From Hypomyces perniciosus (lineage: Eukaryota; Ascomycota; Sordariomycetes; Hypocreales; Hypocreaceae): 64,000 nucleotides of DNA. The position numbers and the translations under genes were made by a program. The stretch lies in contig SPDT01000007.1 of NCBI GenBank assembly GCA_008477525.1, positions 5,704,001 through 5,768,000 of the forward strand, given 5' to 3'. Position 1 is the first letter of the stretch; every line of letters begins with the position of its first letter. Positions 46,506 to 58,886 of this stretch are shown here, piece by piece. The notes beneath the pieces were generated by a model. That model saw only the letters and a list, made by a program, of their open reading frames with translations, was not told where the DNA came from and ran no database searches.

Positions 46506-47523
46506 GGTTATGAAATGGTGGGATTACAACGCAAGAGCGGTTTCAGCAGGCTTGTGGGGTCTCTTGGAAGGTTATATATATATATATATTCCCCTATGGC
46601 GATGTGCGGCTTTTGAGGCATGCTGACAGATCATTGGAGCTCATCGCAATACCGTTATACCTAAGCCCCTTCGATAGGGCCTGGCCAAAAGCAACCTCCT
46701 AGCCAAAAAGCTCCATGTATAGAGCGCCTCGTCTGCGCTAGATTAGGTAGCTTGCGGCATGAAGAGTCTCACAACTTTGGCCCAATGACGATACTGTCTT
46801 GTCCAGAAGTTTGGGAAAGTTGCGACTCACCGCCTGTCCCATGGAACTAGCCATACTACATTTCGATGGGAGTAGAAATGCTACCTCAATCTTCGATTCG
46901 ACACGAGAACTGTCTGTCAGCCTCAGTAATGGATAATTCCTTCATTCCTAACTAGCTTGCAACAACAGCAGGGTGCGTAAGTCAATGACGATATCACAAT
47001 AACGTCATGATCAATTAGTTAGCAAGTTTTCATGCATTTAAGCAGCAGCTTTTACCTAACTTGGGATAAGCAAGAGTGTCGAATTCTATCATTTTATGCA
47101 ACTACAAATGAGCCCTCATTCTGTTGATCTGTGATTGATACTGTCAGTTGAGGCTTGAGTTGATGTCTCATGGGCGGCCAGGGAGAAGCCACCAAGTCAC
47201 ATTCAGCTTTGGAGCCATCACAGTTCACGAGGAAGTGCCGAAACTGCAGCGTCTTCGATCTTGACAGCCCCTGCATAATGGCTGCACCGCGATCGAGCCG
47301 GCTGCGCAGCCGCATATAAGTGTCGCTCATGTGACCTAGCTGAACAGCCAGCGATTTGCTGGCGAAGCTGAATTCGATCTCTCAACCACCCTGTCGACCA
47401 GGAGCTCATTGGCAAAGCGGCAGGCGATCCATGTTCGGACCTCTTCCTAAAGAAAAGGAGGTGGTGGGATCAAAAATGACAGGTAGGAAAAAAGAATCCT
47501 TATGCTCGGAGGAAACAAGTGAC
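46506..47523. other. PKS upstream region
   Basis: Carries the TA tract at 46573-46589 and no supported gene. No regulator, transporter or tailoring enzyme is found on this side of the PKS. Confidence 0.5.
46573..46589. repeat. TA dinucleotide tract in PKS promoter
   Basis: (TA)8 plus T, about 70-85 nt upstream of the PKS start. It may serve as the TATA region. Confidence 0.7.
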
Positions 47524-47596
47524 AGCCCTGCCGGGGGGTCGAACCCCGAACCTTGAGATTAAGAGTCTCACGCTCTACCGATTGAGCTAACAAGGC
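47524..47596 (-). tRNA. tRNA-Lys (anticodon CTT)
   Basis: 73 nt, no intron. The acceptor stem pairs GCCTTGT with GCAGGGC, including two G-T wobbles, and the discriminator is T, as in yeast tRNA-Lys(CTT). The D-arm contains AGCTCAATCGGTAGAGC. The anticodon arm is TGAGA-CTCTTAA-TCTCA with CTT at 34-36. The T-arm is GGGGTTCGACCCC within a CGGGG/CCCCG stem. Confidence 0.95.
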
Positions 47597-48051
47597 ATTT
47601 ACTTGATTCTGATTGGCGGGTACCGAGTGCCAATGCGCATATCAGGGACAGAACTTTCGAGAAAATGGGTGGCTGTTTTGTTTGGTGGGGAAACACCATT
47701 TTAGAACTCGGCAGTTCGCTACCCACATACAACAAAAACGACTTGGCATAATTGGCTGCAGCCAATAATAACATCTATGGATCCAACCCTTTTCTTGGAG
47801 TTTGTCGGCAATGTAGATAGTAGTTGCATAAAGGAGCTTTAGGCTTCTTTATGTACATGTACCAAGGAAATAGTAACAGGAAATTCGGGCAGTGGATCAC
47901 ATATCACATCAGCGACGCGGGTTGAATAACCATTAGAGTGACATTTCCCAGCCGTAAGATCATATATATTCATTGTATATGTCTGAAAAAAATTTGTTGT
48001 AATTTCTTCCCTCTTCCCCCAATCCTCTCATACCCTAGCAAGGCTCAATCT
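47597..48051. other. Intergenic region
   Basis: tRNA upstream region and 3' region of the cerato-platanin gene. A minus-strand T-run is absent on the tRNA 3' side; nothing else seen. Confidence 0.4.
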
Positions 48052-48533
48052 TTACAGACCACAGTTGCTGAGGGCAACCTTGGTTGCAGTAGCATCGACA
48101 CGTCCAAGCTGAACCGCCTGTCCGTTGGTGAGAGCATTCATGGCATCCAGGGCAATGTTGAAACCAGCAGCGGCGTGGTCGATGGCCAGAATGTTGATGC
48201 TCTTACCCTTGTACTGAAGCTTCCAGCAAGTGCCGCAGCTGTCGGAGTTCCATCCAGTGATGGCCTGGGCACCGCCAATGTAAGGGAACCTCTTGATGTC
48301 GCCCTGAGTCTTCCACGTAGGATACCTGGTCATGAGGCCGTTGGGGCCATCGGAGCAGGCAATAACGGCCAGGGACCGAGCGCTGTTATCATAGCCAGTG
48401 TCGTAGGAAACTAGAGGAGGGGGTGTAAGCGGGATATCAAGTCTATCAAGGTTGGGGGCTTCTTTTCCATACCGGTGTCGGCAGAGACAGCAGCCACGAG
48501 AGCAGCAGAGGCCAAGATGCTGGAGAGTTGCAT
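48052..48533 (-). CDS. Cerato-platanin family secreted protein
   Basis: Exons 48533-48473 and 48410-48052 (62-nt GTATGG...TAG intron) give 139 aa. The signal peptide is MQLSSILASAALVAAVSA. The mature protein starts near VSYDTGYD and has the family landmarks ACSDGPNGL, PYIGGAQAITGWNS, SCGTCWKLQY, ILAIDHAAAGFNIA and ALSNCGL. The four Cys (39, 79, 82, 137) form the two standard disulphides. These proteins have an expansin-like double-psi barrel without hydrolytic activity. They bind chitin oligomers, self-assemble at surfaces and elicit defence in plants. Length is normal. A GATGCT-type hexamer tract lies 80-140 nt upstream. Confidence 0.95.
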
Positions 48534-48612
48534 GTTGACGGTGTATTAGGTTTTATTATGTAAGGATAATAAGTATTAGAGGAGTGTATGGATAAGAGAA
48601 GAGGGCTTGAGA

Positions 48613-48675
48613 TAATGCTGATGCTGATGCTGATGCTGATGTTGATGCGAATGCTGATGCGAATGCTAATGATGG
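48613..48675. repeat. Imperfect GATGCT hexamer tract
   Basis: About ten units of GATGCT/GATGCG/AATGCT in a row, inside the leader or promoter of the cerato-platanin gene. Confidence 0.85.
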
Positions 48676-50145
48676 TTAGAACTCTTGGTTTGAAGGAGGA
48701 CATCCATCCCTTTTATGTCCAAAAATCACCACCATCACAGCCTGCGGAGGTCCTGGAAGAGGAAAGAATCGGCGCCCATCGTATCGTCGTCCCATCACCA
48801 TCACGAGGCTTGCACTGCAGTTCGGCCTCGTACAGAATAAGGCCATTTCCGTTGATGTCCGATGGTATGATCCGCAAATAGCATCCGAGTCTGCAAGCAT
48901 ACGCTCAAGGTGTCTTGGGTGGGTCAACGTGGTACTGTTTGCCACTTCATGAATACGGCCTGCACGAATCAAACACCAACATGTTCGTATTTAGGCCTTC
49001 GAAGTGGGTGGCACTGCATGGGGAAATGGCCCGACTGTGAGCAGATCTGGAAATCGGGGAATTAGTTCTCCAACCGATGGCCCCAAATGTTACCCTTGGC
49101 AGCAACGTCACTTGCCGATCCGGCTCGTATTTCATTGTGCAGCGCGCCGGCACCTGATTCTGTACGAGATTCTCCCTTAGATACTTCGTACTCCGCGGTA
49201 GTATGTGCTAACACCAACAGTCAAGTCACCAGCCTCAAACACGATGACGTTGAGGCCCAAATCCCTGGTCCATACTTGGAAGCACTATATGCCATTATAC
49301 CCAGAACAGAAGACATGCATCCAAACGAGGATACGGCATCCTTGTGATTGGATGCCGAGTCCTCCCTGCGCCTCCAAGCCTGCAGTAGGTAGCATTCGTT
49401 TGTTGGAGCTGATCTGATCCTCACAGCTCCGCTTCGGCCGGTCGGGAGAGAAAGCACCTCCGGAGTCCCCGATGATGCGAATGAGACGCATACTTATGTC
49501 TCTCAGGTGCATTGCAGCTTAACACGCTGGAATGCATGTTGCATGGATCGCCAAAAAGGCGACAAATCATGTTTTTCGTCGAACGTGTCAAAAATGAAGA
49601 TCTTGATGGACGGCCACAGCCGACTTTATTTTCTGCCTGTTGGTTTGTCTTACCTGTACGGAGTACGGAGTACGCCATACTTCGTAGTAGCACTTCGTGG
49701 TACCAACGAGTACTCGAAAGCAAGTCCGAGGCAGTGCAGTACCTGTCCGAACCTTATCCTACTTTTGTGCAACAGGGAAAATGCTGGAAAACATTGTGAG
49801 CTGATACCCTTTTCGGATATTCAGGCCAAATTATGCCACTGATGAATGTTTGTAAAACAGTAATAATACTCCGTAGAACGTTATTACTACCTTAACAATG
49901 ATCATCAGGGTAAGCTTACTCGTACTGCGGGATAATAACCCCGCCATGGCGTTCTTAGGTTAGCAGACCTTAGCAGCTCCGGTTATCGGTGTCCGCCCGG
50001 GTCCCACGCTTGAAGTCTAGCCTTCACTCAAAAATCACGATACTACTATTACTAGACTCGCGCAGACAATTCCTGCATAGAGAAGACGCAAATTGATCCG
50101 AATCTACCGATTGACAGGCGAATAACTCCCAGGTCAATCACAGAG
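48676..50145. other. Intergenic region between cerato-platanin and homoserine kinase genes
   Basis: Short frames on both strands, none family-like. Carries TACGGAGTA at 49657 and 49664 (overlapping) and its complement at 49867. Confidence 0.5.
49657..49672. repeat. Overlapping pair of TACGGAGTA 9-mers
   Basis: Two copies sharing two bases. The same 9-mer or its complement recurs at 7285, 19808, 26141, 49867, 51702, 54303, about 59459 and 60734, all noncoding. Confidence 0.85.
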
Positions 50146-51327
50146 ATGGAGTCCTTCGTCATCAAGACGCCGTGCTCCAGCGCAAACATCGGCCCGGGCT
50201 TCGATGTCATCGGACTTGCGCTGTCCGTCTACCTCGAGCTACACGTGACGATTGATCGCTCCAAGAGCTCGTCCGAGCATCCTTTGAACTGCAGGGTTAC
50301 ATATGAGGGCCAGGGCGAAGGCTCTGATGACATCAGCTTGGATCCGCAGAACAACCTCATCACGAGAGTCGCCCTCTACGTCCTGAGATGCCACGACCAA
50401 CGGGCGTTCCCCGTCGAGACGCATGTCCATATCAAGAACCCAATTCCTCTGGGTAGAGGTTTGGGAAGTTCAGGAGCGGCAGTCGTCGCTGGTGTAATGC
50501 TGGGAAAAGAGGTGGGAGGACTGCATCACCTAGATGATGACAGGTTGTTTGACTACTGCTTGATGATCGGTAAGTCAATTGCTCGGACATGGACTAGAAG
50601 AGTTGGCACTAACAAGCCTACAGAGCGACACCCAGACAACGTCGGCGCTGCGCTTTTCGGAGGCTTCGTTGGAACATATCTCATGCCGTTGAAACCAGAG
50701 GACGCCTCGAGAGTCGAAATCCCGCTGAGTGAAGTGCTACCGGCGCCTGCAGGAGGAGTAGACACAGGCAAGAGGCCACCGGAGCCGCCGCACGGAATCG
50801 GCCACCACATCAAGTTCCCCTGGAACAAGGAGATCAAGGCCGTTGCAATCATACCCGACTTCATCGTCCCCACTCATGATGCCCGAGCTGTGCTTCCGGA
50901 GAAATATCTGCGTGCGGATGTGGTGAGTACTGGCTGACAATGGAGCAGGGATCATAACTGACGGCAGATGACGTAGACATTCAACTTGCAGCGGATAGCG
51001 CTTCTCCCCGTCGCACTGGGACAGTCACCCCCAGACCCTGAGCTCATTCACCTTGCTATGCAAGACAAGGTCCACCAGCCATACCGACAGACGCTCATCC
51101 CTGGCCTCTGCGAAATCGTAGAATCCATGTCGCCGAAGACACAGCCTGGATTCCTCGGCGTGTGTCTCTCAGGGGCTGGTCCTACCATCTTGGCGCTTGC
51201 TACAACCAACTTTGAGGAGATTGCCAACAAAATCATCGCAATACTGCGACAACACAACGAGAAGAAGGATCTCGGGTGCAATTGGCTGGTCCTGGAGCCG
51301 GCGGAAGGTACCCACGTTGTGCGATAG
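50146..51327 (+). CDS. THR1: Homoserine kinase
   Basis: Exons 50146-50569, 50624-50922 and 50977-51327 (introns of 54 nt each) give 357 aa, the normal length. It is a GHMP kinase: the N-terminal TPCSSANIGPGFDVIGLAL is the substrate-binding loop. The ATP loop PLGRGLGSSGAAV is at residues 101-113, RHPDNVGAALFGG is the middle motif, and LSGAGPTILAL is the C-terminal motif. It phosphorylates L-homoserine with ATP to O-phosphohomoserine, the step before threonine synthase, in the cytosol. The exon frames read on into introns, but the splices restore these motifs. Confidence 0.96.
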
Positions 51328-52824
51328 ATATGGTAGACTAGAGAGGGATACACAATACACAGTCACCTAGAGATGTGCTGAATATTATACCACAGGCGTT
51401 TTCGGGGGGTATGGGTGTTGCATATAGTTCTGCAAGATCAGAGAGATATAAAACATGTACAATAAAAACTCTCAACACAGCGATCCATCATTCAACCTCA
51501 CCCCCCCTAAACCTGTGAGTATGCTGTTGAGACTAGAGACCGATACCAGATCAATTTGAGTTGGAACGGCCATCACGTTGGCTTCGACAAATCGGCTCGC
51601 ACTCCCTCCCCTCCATTGATCACAAACCGAAATTCATCAACCGGAAGGCTCGCGCATCACAATGGATCCACTGCTTGGAGCCGATGGATCTGCCTTGGCA
51701 GTACTCCGTATAGATCGCCTCCAGCAACTCACATGACATCAACAGGACGTAGACCTTATGTTAAGGGCCATCAACCTATATAGTTCCGCCAACGAAAGCC
51801 CCCGGAAACATGTTGGAAAAGGCGAACTCAAAGGCATAATCAAGCAAACTGAAACGCCAGTCTTATTTACAAGAGCTACAAATCTATCAATAGTATCCGA
51901 ATTGCATATGGTTGCACCCATCAGCCCTTCCCGCTCCCTCATATGACAGCTCTGGGGACCAATGGCAGCAAGCCACCCACTGAACACCATGAGCTGCATT
52001 AGCAAGCGGCCCAGGCCGACACGCGTTAAAGAGATGAAGTCATTTCGGATTCATTAAGAGTCTCACGACAGTTGCGGAAGCGCGGAACTGGGGGGTTATT
52101 CTCACAAGACAGATCAACTAAACAATCTCCGAGCTGCGACCAAGTTAACCTCGGCAGCATCCTAAAGGATGGCGACTTGGTTACTAGCAGAATCGGGCCT
52201 CGTGCCTAAAGCGCCCAACGGGGTTTTGCATCATGGCGAACAAACGAGAGAGCGGACAGCTGTGGATACACATGGCGGCCACTGACTCGGTCTTATCAGG
52301 ACAGGAGCTGCGGTGTCAACAGTCCGAATTCCGGCTAAGCGATTTCTTCAATGAGGTTGCATTCTTGGGATGAACTATGGGGTGCATGAGGATATTGCAG
52401 ATGTCTCCTGCAGCACATCCTGAGCGGTGAGGTGGCTCAACTTCAGCCCAGCGTCTCCTCTGGGTCGGTACCTGAATAGTGAAGGAATCCATCATAACTG
52501 CATCGTATCATCATCCAAGCCGGAGAGAAACTCAGAATCCTACGCTACACCACATCACATTTTTGATCGAAAGGGGGGTTCGGAATCACATAAAACACCG
52601 TTTCCCAAGTCTTTCCCAACAACTGCAAATTTTTAACTCCCACAACTTATCGAACCTCGGCTCACTCGGCTTGCATAAATACTGACATACATACCTAAAT
52701 AAGGCGCGGTTCCTGGATCGCGTCAGCCTCAGTCTTAAGCGCGCGACAGCGACAACGACCCGTCTCAAGACATCCACCACATTTTCTTTTTCCTCTTTTT
52801 TTCTTCTTTTTTTTGCCAGGTTGA
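51328..52824. other. Intergenic region of 1.5 kb
   Basis: TACTCCGTA at 51702-51710. A pyrimidine-rich leader (TTTTCTTTTTCCTC..., 52780-52815) precedes the next ATG. No gene supported. Confidence 0.5.
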
Positions 52825-54165
52825 ATGCCCTACCAGTGTGCCACCGCCACGCTCTGCTTCTTCCTGCGCGCGGCGCCGCTTTGGGCCTTCGCCCTCCTGG
52901 GACTCGCATTCTTCTCGCTTCGAGGCTTCTTCACCAGCCGGGGGTTTGGATTCGGATCCGTAAGAGCAGCAGATCCCAAGACCGTGCGCGGCGGCTCGCG
53001 GGAAGAGCCCCATCGCAACCCACCGCCCGCTAAGAGTACAACTACGAGCACTCCCACGAATACGGGCACGATGTCGTCCTCGAGCAGAATCGGCGGCATG
53101 TCACTCGTCCTTCCCTTCATGTCCGTTACTCTCGGATCGATGGGATACGCAGCGTGGCGCATCAACTGGCCGACCTTGGTCCAGCAGTTCCTGACGGGCC
53201 CGGGTCGGACGTCGCGCATCCTGCTGCTGTTCTTCATCATCTTTAACTGGAAGAGCTTGCCATTCGCATGGACTGTATGCGACCCCTTCCCCTGTGTTCC
53301 GTGATTTTTTGCGCCTCTGTTAACATTGACATAGTACCGCATCTTCTACGCCATGCTGTACCACAGCGTCTTCCGCAAGTCCCCCGTCCTAGGACCCAGA
53401 GCGCTCTTCAAACCCATGATCTCCGAAACCAAGGCGCCCATCCTCGAAATCGACTACAACATCCACAAGTCCAACTCGACCTACTTCGCTGACCTGGACG
53501 TCTCACGAACCCACCTCGTCGCCTACCTGATGCGCCCCGCCATCGAAAGCATGTCCAACAATCTCAAGACCAAGCTCGTCCTCGATCCCAAGACCGGCGA
53601 GCCCATTCGGGGCAACTTTTCCATCGCCCTCGGTTCCGTCATGTGCACTTTCAAGCGCGAAATTGCCGGCTACAAGCCCTACGAACTATGGAGTTGCGTC
53701 GCTGCCTGGGATCGCAAGTGGCTCTACATCGTCACCTACTTTGTCCCCAAGGGTGCTGCCAAACCCACCGAATGGCTGGACCCGGGCTTCAAGCGCGTCA
53801 GGACGAGGAGCTCCAAGGATGCCTCGAGTGGCTGGGAGAAGAAGATCCACGCCACTGCCATTAGCAAGTACGTCTTCAAGGTCGGACGCTTCACCGTCCA
53901 CCCCGCTATTGTGCTCGCGGATGCTGGTCTGCTTCCCGAGCGACCGGGTGGTGGATGGCTGGGCGGTGAGAACCAGGTTGGCGATGAGTCGGTGGATCTC
54001 AGCAGCGTGGATCTGTCTACCGAAGGTGAATGGACTTGGCGACGCATTGAGGCACAGCGACGAAAGGGTATGGAGCTGGCGGCCCAGTTCCACGCCCTGG
54101 ATGGACTACATGAGACTTTTGATGGCGGAAACAACGGTGCTCTTGCTAGGTTTGGACCTGGTTAA
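52825..54165 (+). CDS. Thioesterase-like (THEM6-type hot-dog) membrane protein
   Basis: Exons 52825-53274 and 53335-54165 (60-nt GTATGC...TAG intron) give 426 aa. An N-terminal extension with hydrophobic segments (about residues 10-32 and 92-110) precedes the conserved part. That part has YAMLYHSVFRKSPVLGP, then a hot-dog-fold segment: ILEIDYNIHKSNSTYFADLD, ISKYVFKVGRFTVHPAIVL and a C-terminal WRRIEAQRRKGMELA. The DYNIHKSNSTYFADLD stretch is the THEM6 equivalent of the catalytic region. A later internal ATG at 53071 (MSSSSRIGG) is an alternative start. It may act on acyl-CoA or acyl chains at a membrane, but activity is inferred. Confidence 0.75.
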
Positions 54166-56373
54166 CACTTGTTTTTTTTATTCATAATTGATGGGGATAA
54201 AGTTGTTTTTGGCATGGCTTGGCGAGATTGCGAAGCAGTGCTTGGATAATGGGATACATGGCATGATGTACTTATTGCATGGGATTTGGTTTGAGACGCC
54301 TGTACGGAGTAGAATTATAGAAACAAAGATAGATATGTTTGGTTGGTCCCTAGATACCGGACCATTTGTCGATTTGGAATATATACAAGACATATCTCAG
54401 AGTCCCTTACTCCATGTACGGAACCCCTATATCTTTGGCCCTTTCCATCAACAACCTCTCGAAGCACAAGGCACCCAGGATGCACCACTCCCTTGTTAGA
54501 AAGTCGTATTTATACAGTGCAATGTTCATCATGATGATTAGTACTAATCTTTATGTTTCCTTGAGAAGCAGAATAGCGTGAGTCCGCAATCAAGGGTGGA
54601 GGTATGTGAGCCCTCAGTCTTGCGAAGCCGACGCGTTGATATTGCATGGAACGTCGTGTTTGATAGCAACACAAGTGCCCGGGTGACGTAAAGTAGATTT
54701 GTATCTGCAATTTTGCGACTCTGCGATGTCAGGGATTGCTTGACGTCGTACTTCGTCGACACATGCCAGCCATCAAAAGTGGCTTTTCTGAGAGATTGAT
54801 CCAAACCGGATTCTAGAAAACTACCCGGCGCTAGTTGACGTCTTCACTCATTGAAGGTTCAGGAACCGTCATCATCTGCAGCATGGCTCAGACAACTCGA
54901 ACCGGATTTGGCTACCGTGATTTGACGCGGTTCGTGTGGGTGTTGTTTATTAGCTAGGGAGCAAATTTGCAACGCAAAGTTGAGGCCTTGTCCGACACTG
55001 ACATCGTAGCAAGACATTCTTCACTGGCTTGCTGCGGAGACGTGAAAGCTCGAGGACCTCAATATTCGGCGAAGCATAATCTGCACCCAGGCAGACATCA
55101 ACGGATCTATCAAGGAGCGATTCGCACGTGTTTTACGTATAGGAATTCGATCAGGTGGTGCTCGCTATAACCAGCCTGATCAAGGGACGATTACGAGTGA
55201 TATGAGAGAGCAACTATCTATCTAGGTCCCAAGTCACTTGACTCGAAGGGACAGGAGCAAGGTGACAATCGGAAGCCTTGGAAGCAAACATCTTGAAGAA
55301 AGAAGATGTCGGAAGTTGTTCAGTTGACATTAATATGTGTGGTCCACAGCGACAAGATTTTCTTGTCTCGGTGCTTGACTCTATATTGGTCATCATCATG
55401 TGAACTTCCGACTATCTCCACCAAAACGGCATCCGAAAAAAAACTTCCAACGAAGTTCAGAGTGTAAAAAATGGATTGCCGACTTGGATTCGACGGAACC
55501 CCCCTCGCCTCAAGAATGAGCCCCATCGAGTAACCTAGCTGACGCCAGGCAATCGCATACCTATCGACCTCGACAACAAATCCTCTGCACCCGACACCAC
55601 AGCCCGATACCTCAGCGTCCACCCACCATCCGTCTCCGGTCAACATCGCCAGGGATCCCACCCCGTCGTCTTCAGCACGGACTCATATCTTCATCCAAGA
55701 GGGCCAGAGACGCAAGGACAGGGTTGGCTATGCTTCGCGAGAAACAGATGTAGCGGTAGGCAGGGCAAGATGCTCCGACTGGGCCAAGGCGCGGAGGTCA
55801 GCCGCAGTGCTTCTATGGCGGCGCGTTTCCGCATGCTCCAAAAGGAGACGTCCGGGGACTTTCTCCCAAAGCGTGTTACAATGGAGACGCTACAAAGCAG
55901 TGTCTCTGTGTGTAAGCTTCGAATGGCGATTTGTTGAGCGAGGGGGGTTGAGAGGAAAGAAGAAAGAAAAATAAGAACAGGACGGCTCGAAGTTTGAGTT
56001 TTATCAAAATAATGTGGGGCCATCGCGGCAAGCGCATGCATCAAACAAGTGAATGCACTTATCGAGTAACTTTTTTGGTGCAGCTTCTGAGCACTGGAGC
56101 CAATGGAGCGTCGCGCTGAGAAATGCTAGGTGGTTGCCTTCGTGCCTAGAATCAAGCTTCTGGTTCATAAATTCTCCAACGCGACGCCTTCACGTCAACT
56201 CGCCATCAGGCTCCCAACTTCGCCTCAAAGGGTTCTACGGCAAAGAAGCAGGCGATCAACGAGGCGGACCGAGCGCTGGAACGCACCACGACGACAATTG
56301 TTCCGATTCGAACCGAAACCTCGAACGAATCCGTCTTTTCTTTCCAGTCCGTTTTCCTCCCGCCACCAGCACC
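54166..56373. other. Intergenic region of 2.2 kb, no gene supported
   Basis: Only short frames without family resemblance; a TACGGAGTA at 54303-54311. The last 250 bp are probably the leader of RAE1. Confidence 0.45.
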
Positions 56374-57556
56374 ATGTCTGGTCTATTTGGAACCTCGGCA
56401 TCCTCTGCAGCGACGACCACGGTCGGCGACTTGAAGCAAGATGTTGCGCTGAACGATCCCCCCTCCGATACTATCTCCGACCTCGCCTTCTCACCGGCTG
56501 CCAATGGACCAGATTTCCTCGCCGTGTCCAGCTGGGACAACAAAGTCCGGATTTACGAAATTGCCCAGAATGGCCAGAGCCAGGGCCGACACGCATACGA
56601 ACACACCCAGCCTGTCCTGAATGTCGACTTTTCAAAGGTGGGTGAGCTCCAGAGGTGGATGGTGCTGACTGTAGCTGACCTTTCCAACAGGACGGTACCA
56701 AGATTGCGTCTGCCGGTGCCGACAAGAACATCAAGGTCTGTGATCTTGCCTCGCAGCAAGACATTGTCATCGGAACACACGACCAACCTGTACGAAACTG
56801 CCGGTTCTTCGACAGCGGCAACGGACTGATGGTCGTCTCGGGGTCGTGGGACAAGACGGTCAAGTACTGGGATCTCCGACAGCAAGGCCCTGCGGCGACA
56901 CTGCAGTGTCAGGAGCGAGTATACACGATGGATGTTCAGCAGAACTTGCTCGTTGTCGGCACAGCAGATCGGTATATCAACGTCGTGGATCTCAAAAACC
57001 CGACCAAGTTCTACAAGACGCTGCAGAGCCCGCTTAAGTGGCAGACGAGAGTGGTCAGCTGCTTCCCCGACTCGTCGGGCTTTGCTATCGGCAGTATTGA
57101 AGGCCGATGTGCTATCCAATATGTCGAGGAAAAGGACTCTAGGTAAGCCATCCTATTCAACTAGACTTGACTTTGTAACCACACTAACAATTCAACAGCT
57201 CCAACTTCTCATTCAAGTGCCACCGTGATGCGGCAGTCAACAACGTGGTCAACGTCCACGCCGTCAACGACATCTCCTTCCACCCTGTGCACGGCACCTT
57301 CAGCACCGCCGGCTCCGACGGCACGTTCCACTTTTGGGACAAGGACGCCAAGCACCGCCTCAAAGGATACCCCGTGGTCGGCGGCAGCATCACGGCAACA
57401 ACCTTCAACAAGACTGGTAGCATCTTTGCCTACGCCATTGGCTATGACTGGAGCAAGGGCTATCAGCATAACACGCAGAATTACCCCATCAAGGTCATGC
57501 TGCATCCCGTTAACAACGATGAATGCAAGCCTAGACCTTCCTCAAAGAAGAGGTAA
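56374..57556 (+). CDS. RAE1: RAE1/Gle2 mRNA export WD40 protein
   Basis: Exons 56374-56637, 56691-57142 and 57199-57556 (53- and 56-nt introns) give 357 aa, the usual length. The start MSGLFGTSASS is the Rae1/Gle2 N-terminus. WD40 blades are visible with ending motifs such as VSSWDNKVRIYEI, ASAGADKNIKVCDL, VSGSWDKTVKYWDL and STAGSDGTFHFWDKD. Conserved family stretches are SPLKWQTRVVSCFP, GFAIGSIEGRCAIQYVEEKD, NFSFKCHRD and FAYAIGYDWSKGYQ. It sits at the nuclear pore with Nup98-type GLEBS proteins. There it supports poly(A) RNA export and spindle assembly. Confidence 0.96.
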
Positions 57557-58104
57557 AGTAAAATAGGGGTGTAATGGATCTAGCAGGGAGGAGGGCCTTT
57601 TTGTACGTGAGCGGAGAGGGAGGGAGTGTAGGACTGGAAGAGAGATTTGGTTACCCAGGATGAGAGGTGATACCTTAGACATTTTTTCGCACACACACAC
57701 ACAGACGTTTGTCAAGCAGCTCGGATTACGGGGGTCGGAACACGGCGTCAGGTATTGAGCTTAGCATCAGTTCTTGAAAGAAAATTGTACCTTGTCATAT
57801 TTCCTAGCGGTCTACGAAGTACATGTGCATCACCAATGGCAAGGCAAGGCACGCTGGAGTAATAAGGGCAGTAGTTCGGAGTATAGTAATTAAAATCCAT
57901 ATAATTTTTTCCTCAACAAAGCGAGGGGATCTTGTCCACTATAAAATAAAATAAAAATGCTAGGACTATGCCCATATCCGATTCCATAGCGAGTGATAGT
58001 TGCCATCATATCGTATCATAAATAGTTTTTACATAGAAAAACCAACAAAAATTCGCCAAGTACAAGTCATGATAAAAAAGAAAACCCAGAAGCGGGAGTT
58101 ATTG
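57557..58104. other. Convergent 3' intergenic region
   Basis: Contains an AC dinucleotide tract at about 57690-57703 and AT-rich DNA near 57900-58080. No gene supported. Confidence 0.5.
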
Positions 58105-58886
58105 TTAGGGAGATCGTTGGGCAGGTTTCGTATTACCCAAAATATCCTCGACCATGCCTTTCCACAGATCCCTGATCATGCCCTGGCCCTCCTCATGCGC
58201 GGCGGCGACGGTGGGTTGCTCGTGTACGAACTTGAGCTCCACGCCGTCAAGACCGATACCCTCTACGGCAGAGAGCGGCGTAGCGGGGACGACGTTGTCC
58301 GGGTTGGCGGCGACGATGGAGGCGCTGGGGATGAAGACCGGAATGTCGGCGTCCGAAACGCCGTGGGCTGCGGAGTAATTGTCTGGCAGAAGAGGGACGC
58401 GAGGAAGACCGGCAGCAGCGGCCACAGCCTCTAGAGTAGACATGGTGGGTAGGACGGCAGCATCAAGATTGGTGGATGTGGTGTGGGATGCAGACACAGA
58501 GGCGGAGCTGGAGAAGGTCTGCATGAGGGGCTTGGGGCGATTGGCCAGCGAGGGCTGGGGTGTAGGCCGGTGTTTAGTGGTGAGACCACGCGAGGACTGG
58601 AATGGATTGTTAGTGGTTAGATTCTACCTATTGGAACGGACATATGCAGATGATGTGTAAAGAGCGTCGAAAAGAGGGGGAAGAAACATGAGGGCAAGGT
58701 ACCATGAGAGGGGGGATGGTTGCATACCTCAGAGTGCTCAGTACTCCTGCGGTTGCGCAAGAGCTCTGCGTATTTCGGCATCAGGACGGCGCCGGCATTG
58801 TGAACGGGAGTGCTAGCTCGAGCAGCAGACGCAGTTGAGCTCAACGTGCGAGAGAGCTGAGAAAGAGGCGCGGTAACACGAGACAT
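58105..58886 (-). CDS. Unknown protein, probably mitochondrial
   Basis: Exons 58886-58728 and 58596-58105 (131-nt GTATGC...CAG intron) give 216 aa. Not recognised. The N-terminus MSRVTAPLSQLSRTLSSTASAARAS has Arg and Ser and no acidic residues, typical of a mitochondrial presequence. The C-terminal half has blocks that look conserved: LEAVAAAAGLPRVPLLPDNYS, IPVFIPSASIVAANPDNVVP and a helical end EGQGMIRDLWKGMVEDILG. A longer upstream open frame exists, but no better ATG. No domain seen. Confidence 0.6.

Noticed and set aside
47524..47596. tRNA-Lys as an element integration site
   Set aside because: No direct repeats or integrase-like gene flank it; ordinary tRNA.
52586..53342. Two antisense frames of 107 and 170 aa
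   Set aside because: Lie over the leader and first exon of the thioesterase-like gene, Arg-rich and without motifs.
56130..56645. 171-aa plus-strand frame
   Set aside because: Different frame from the WD40 first exon and without domain; shadow.
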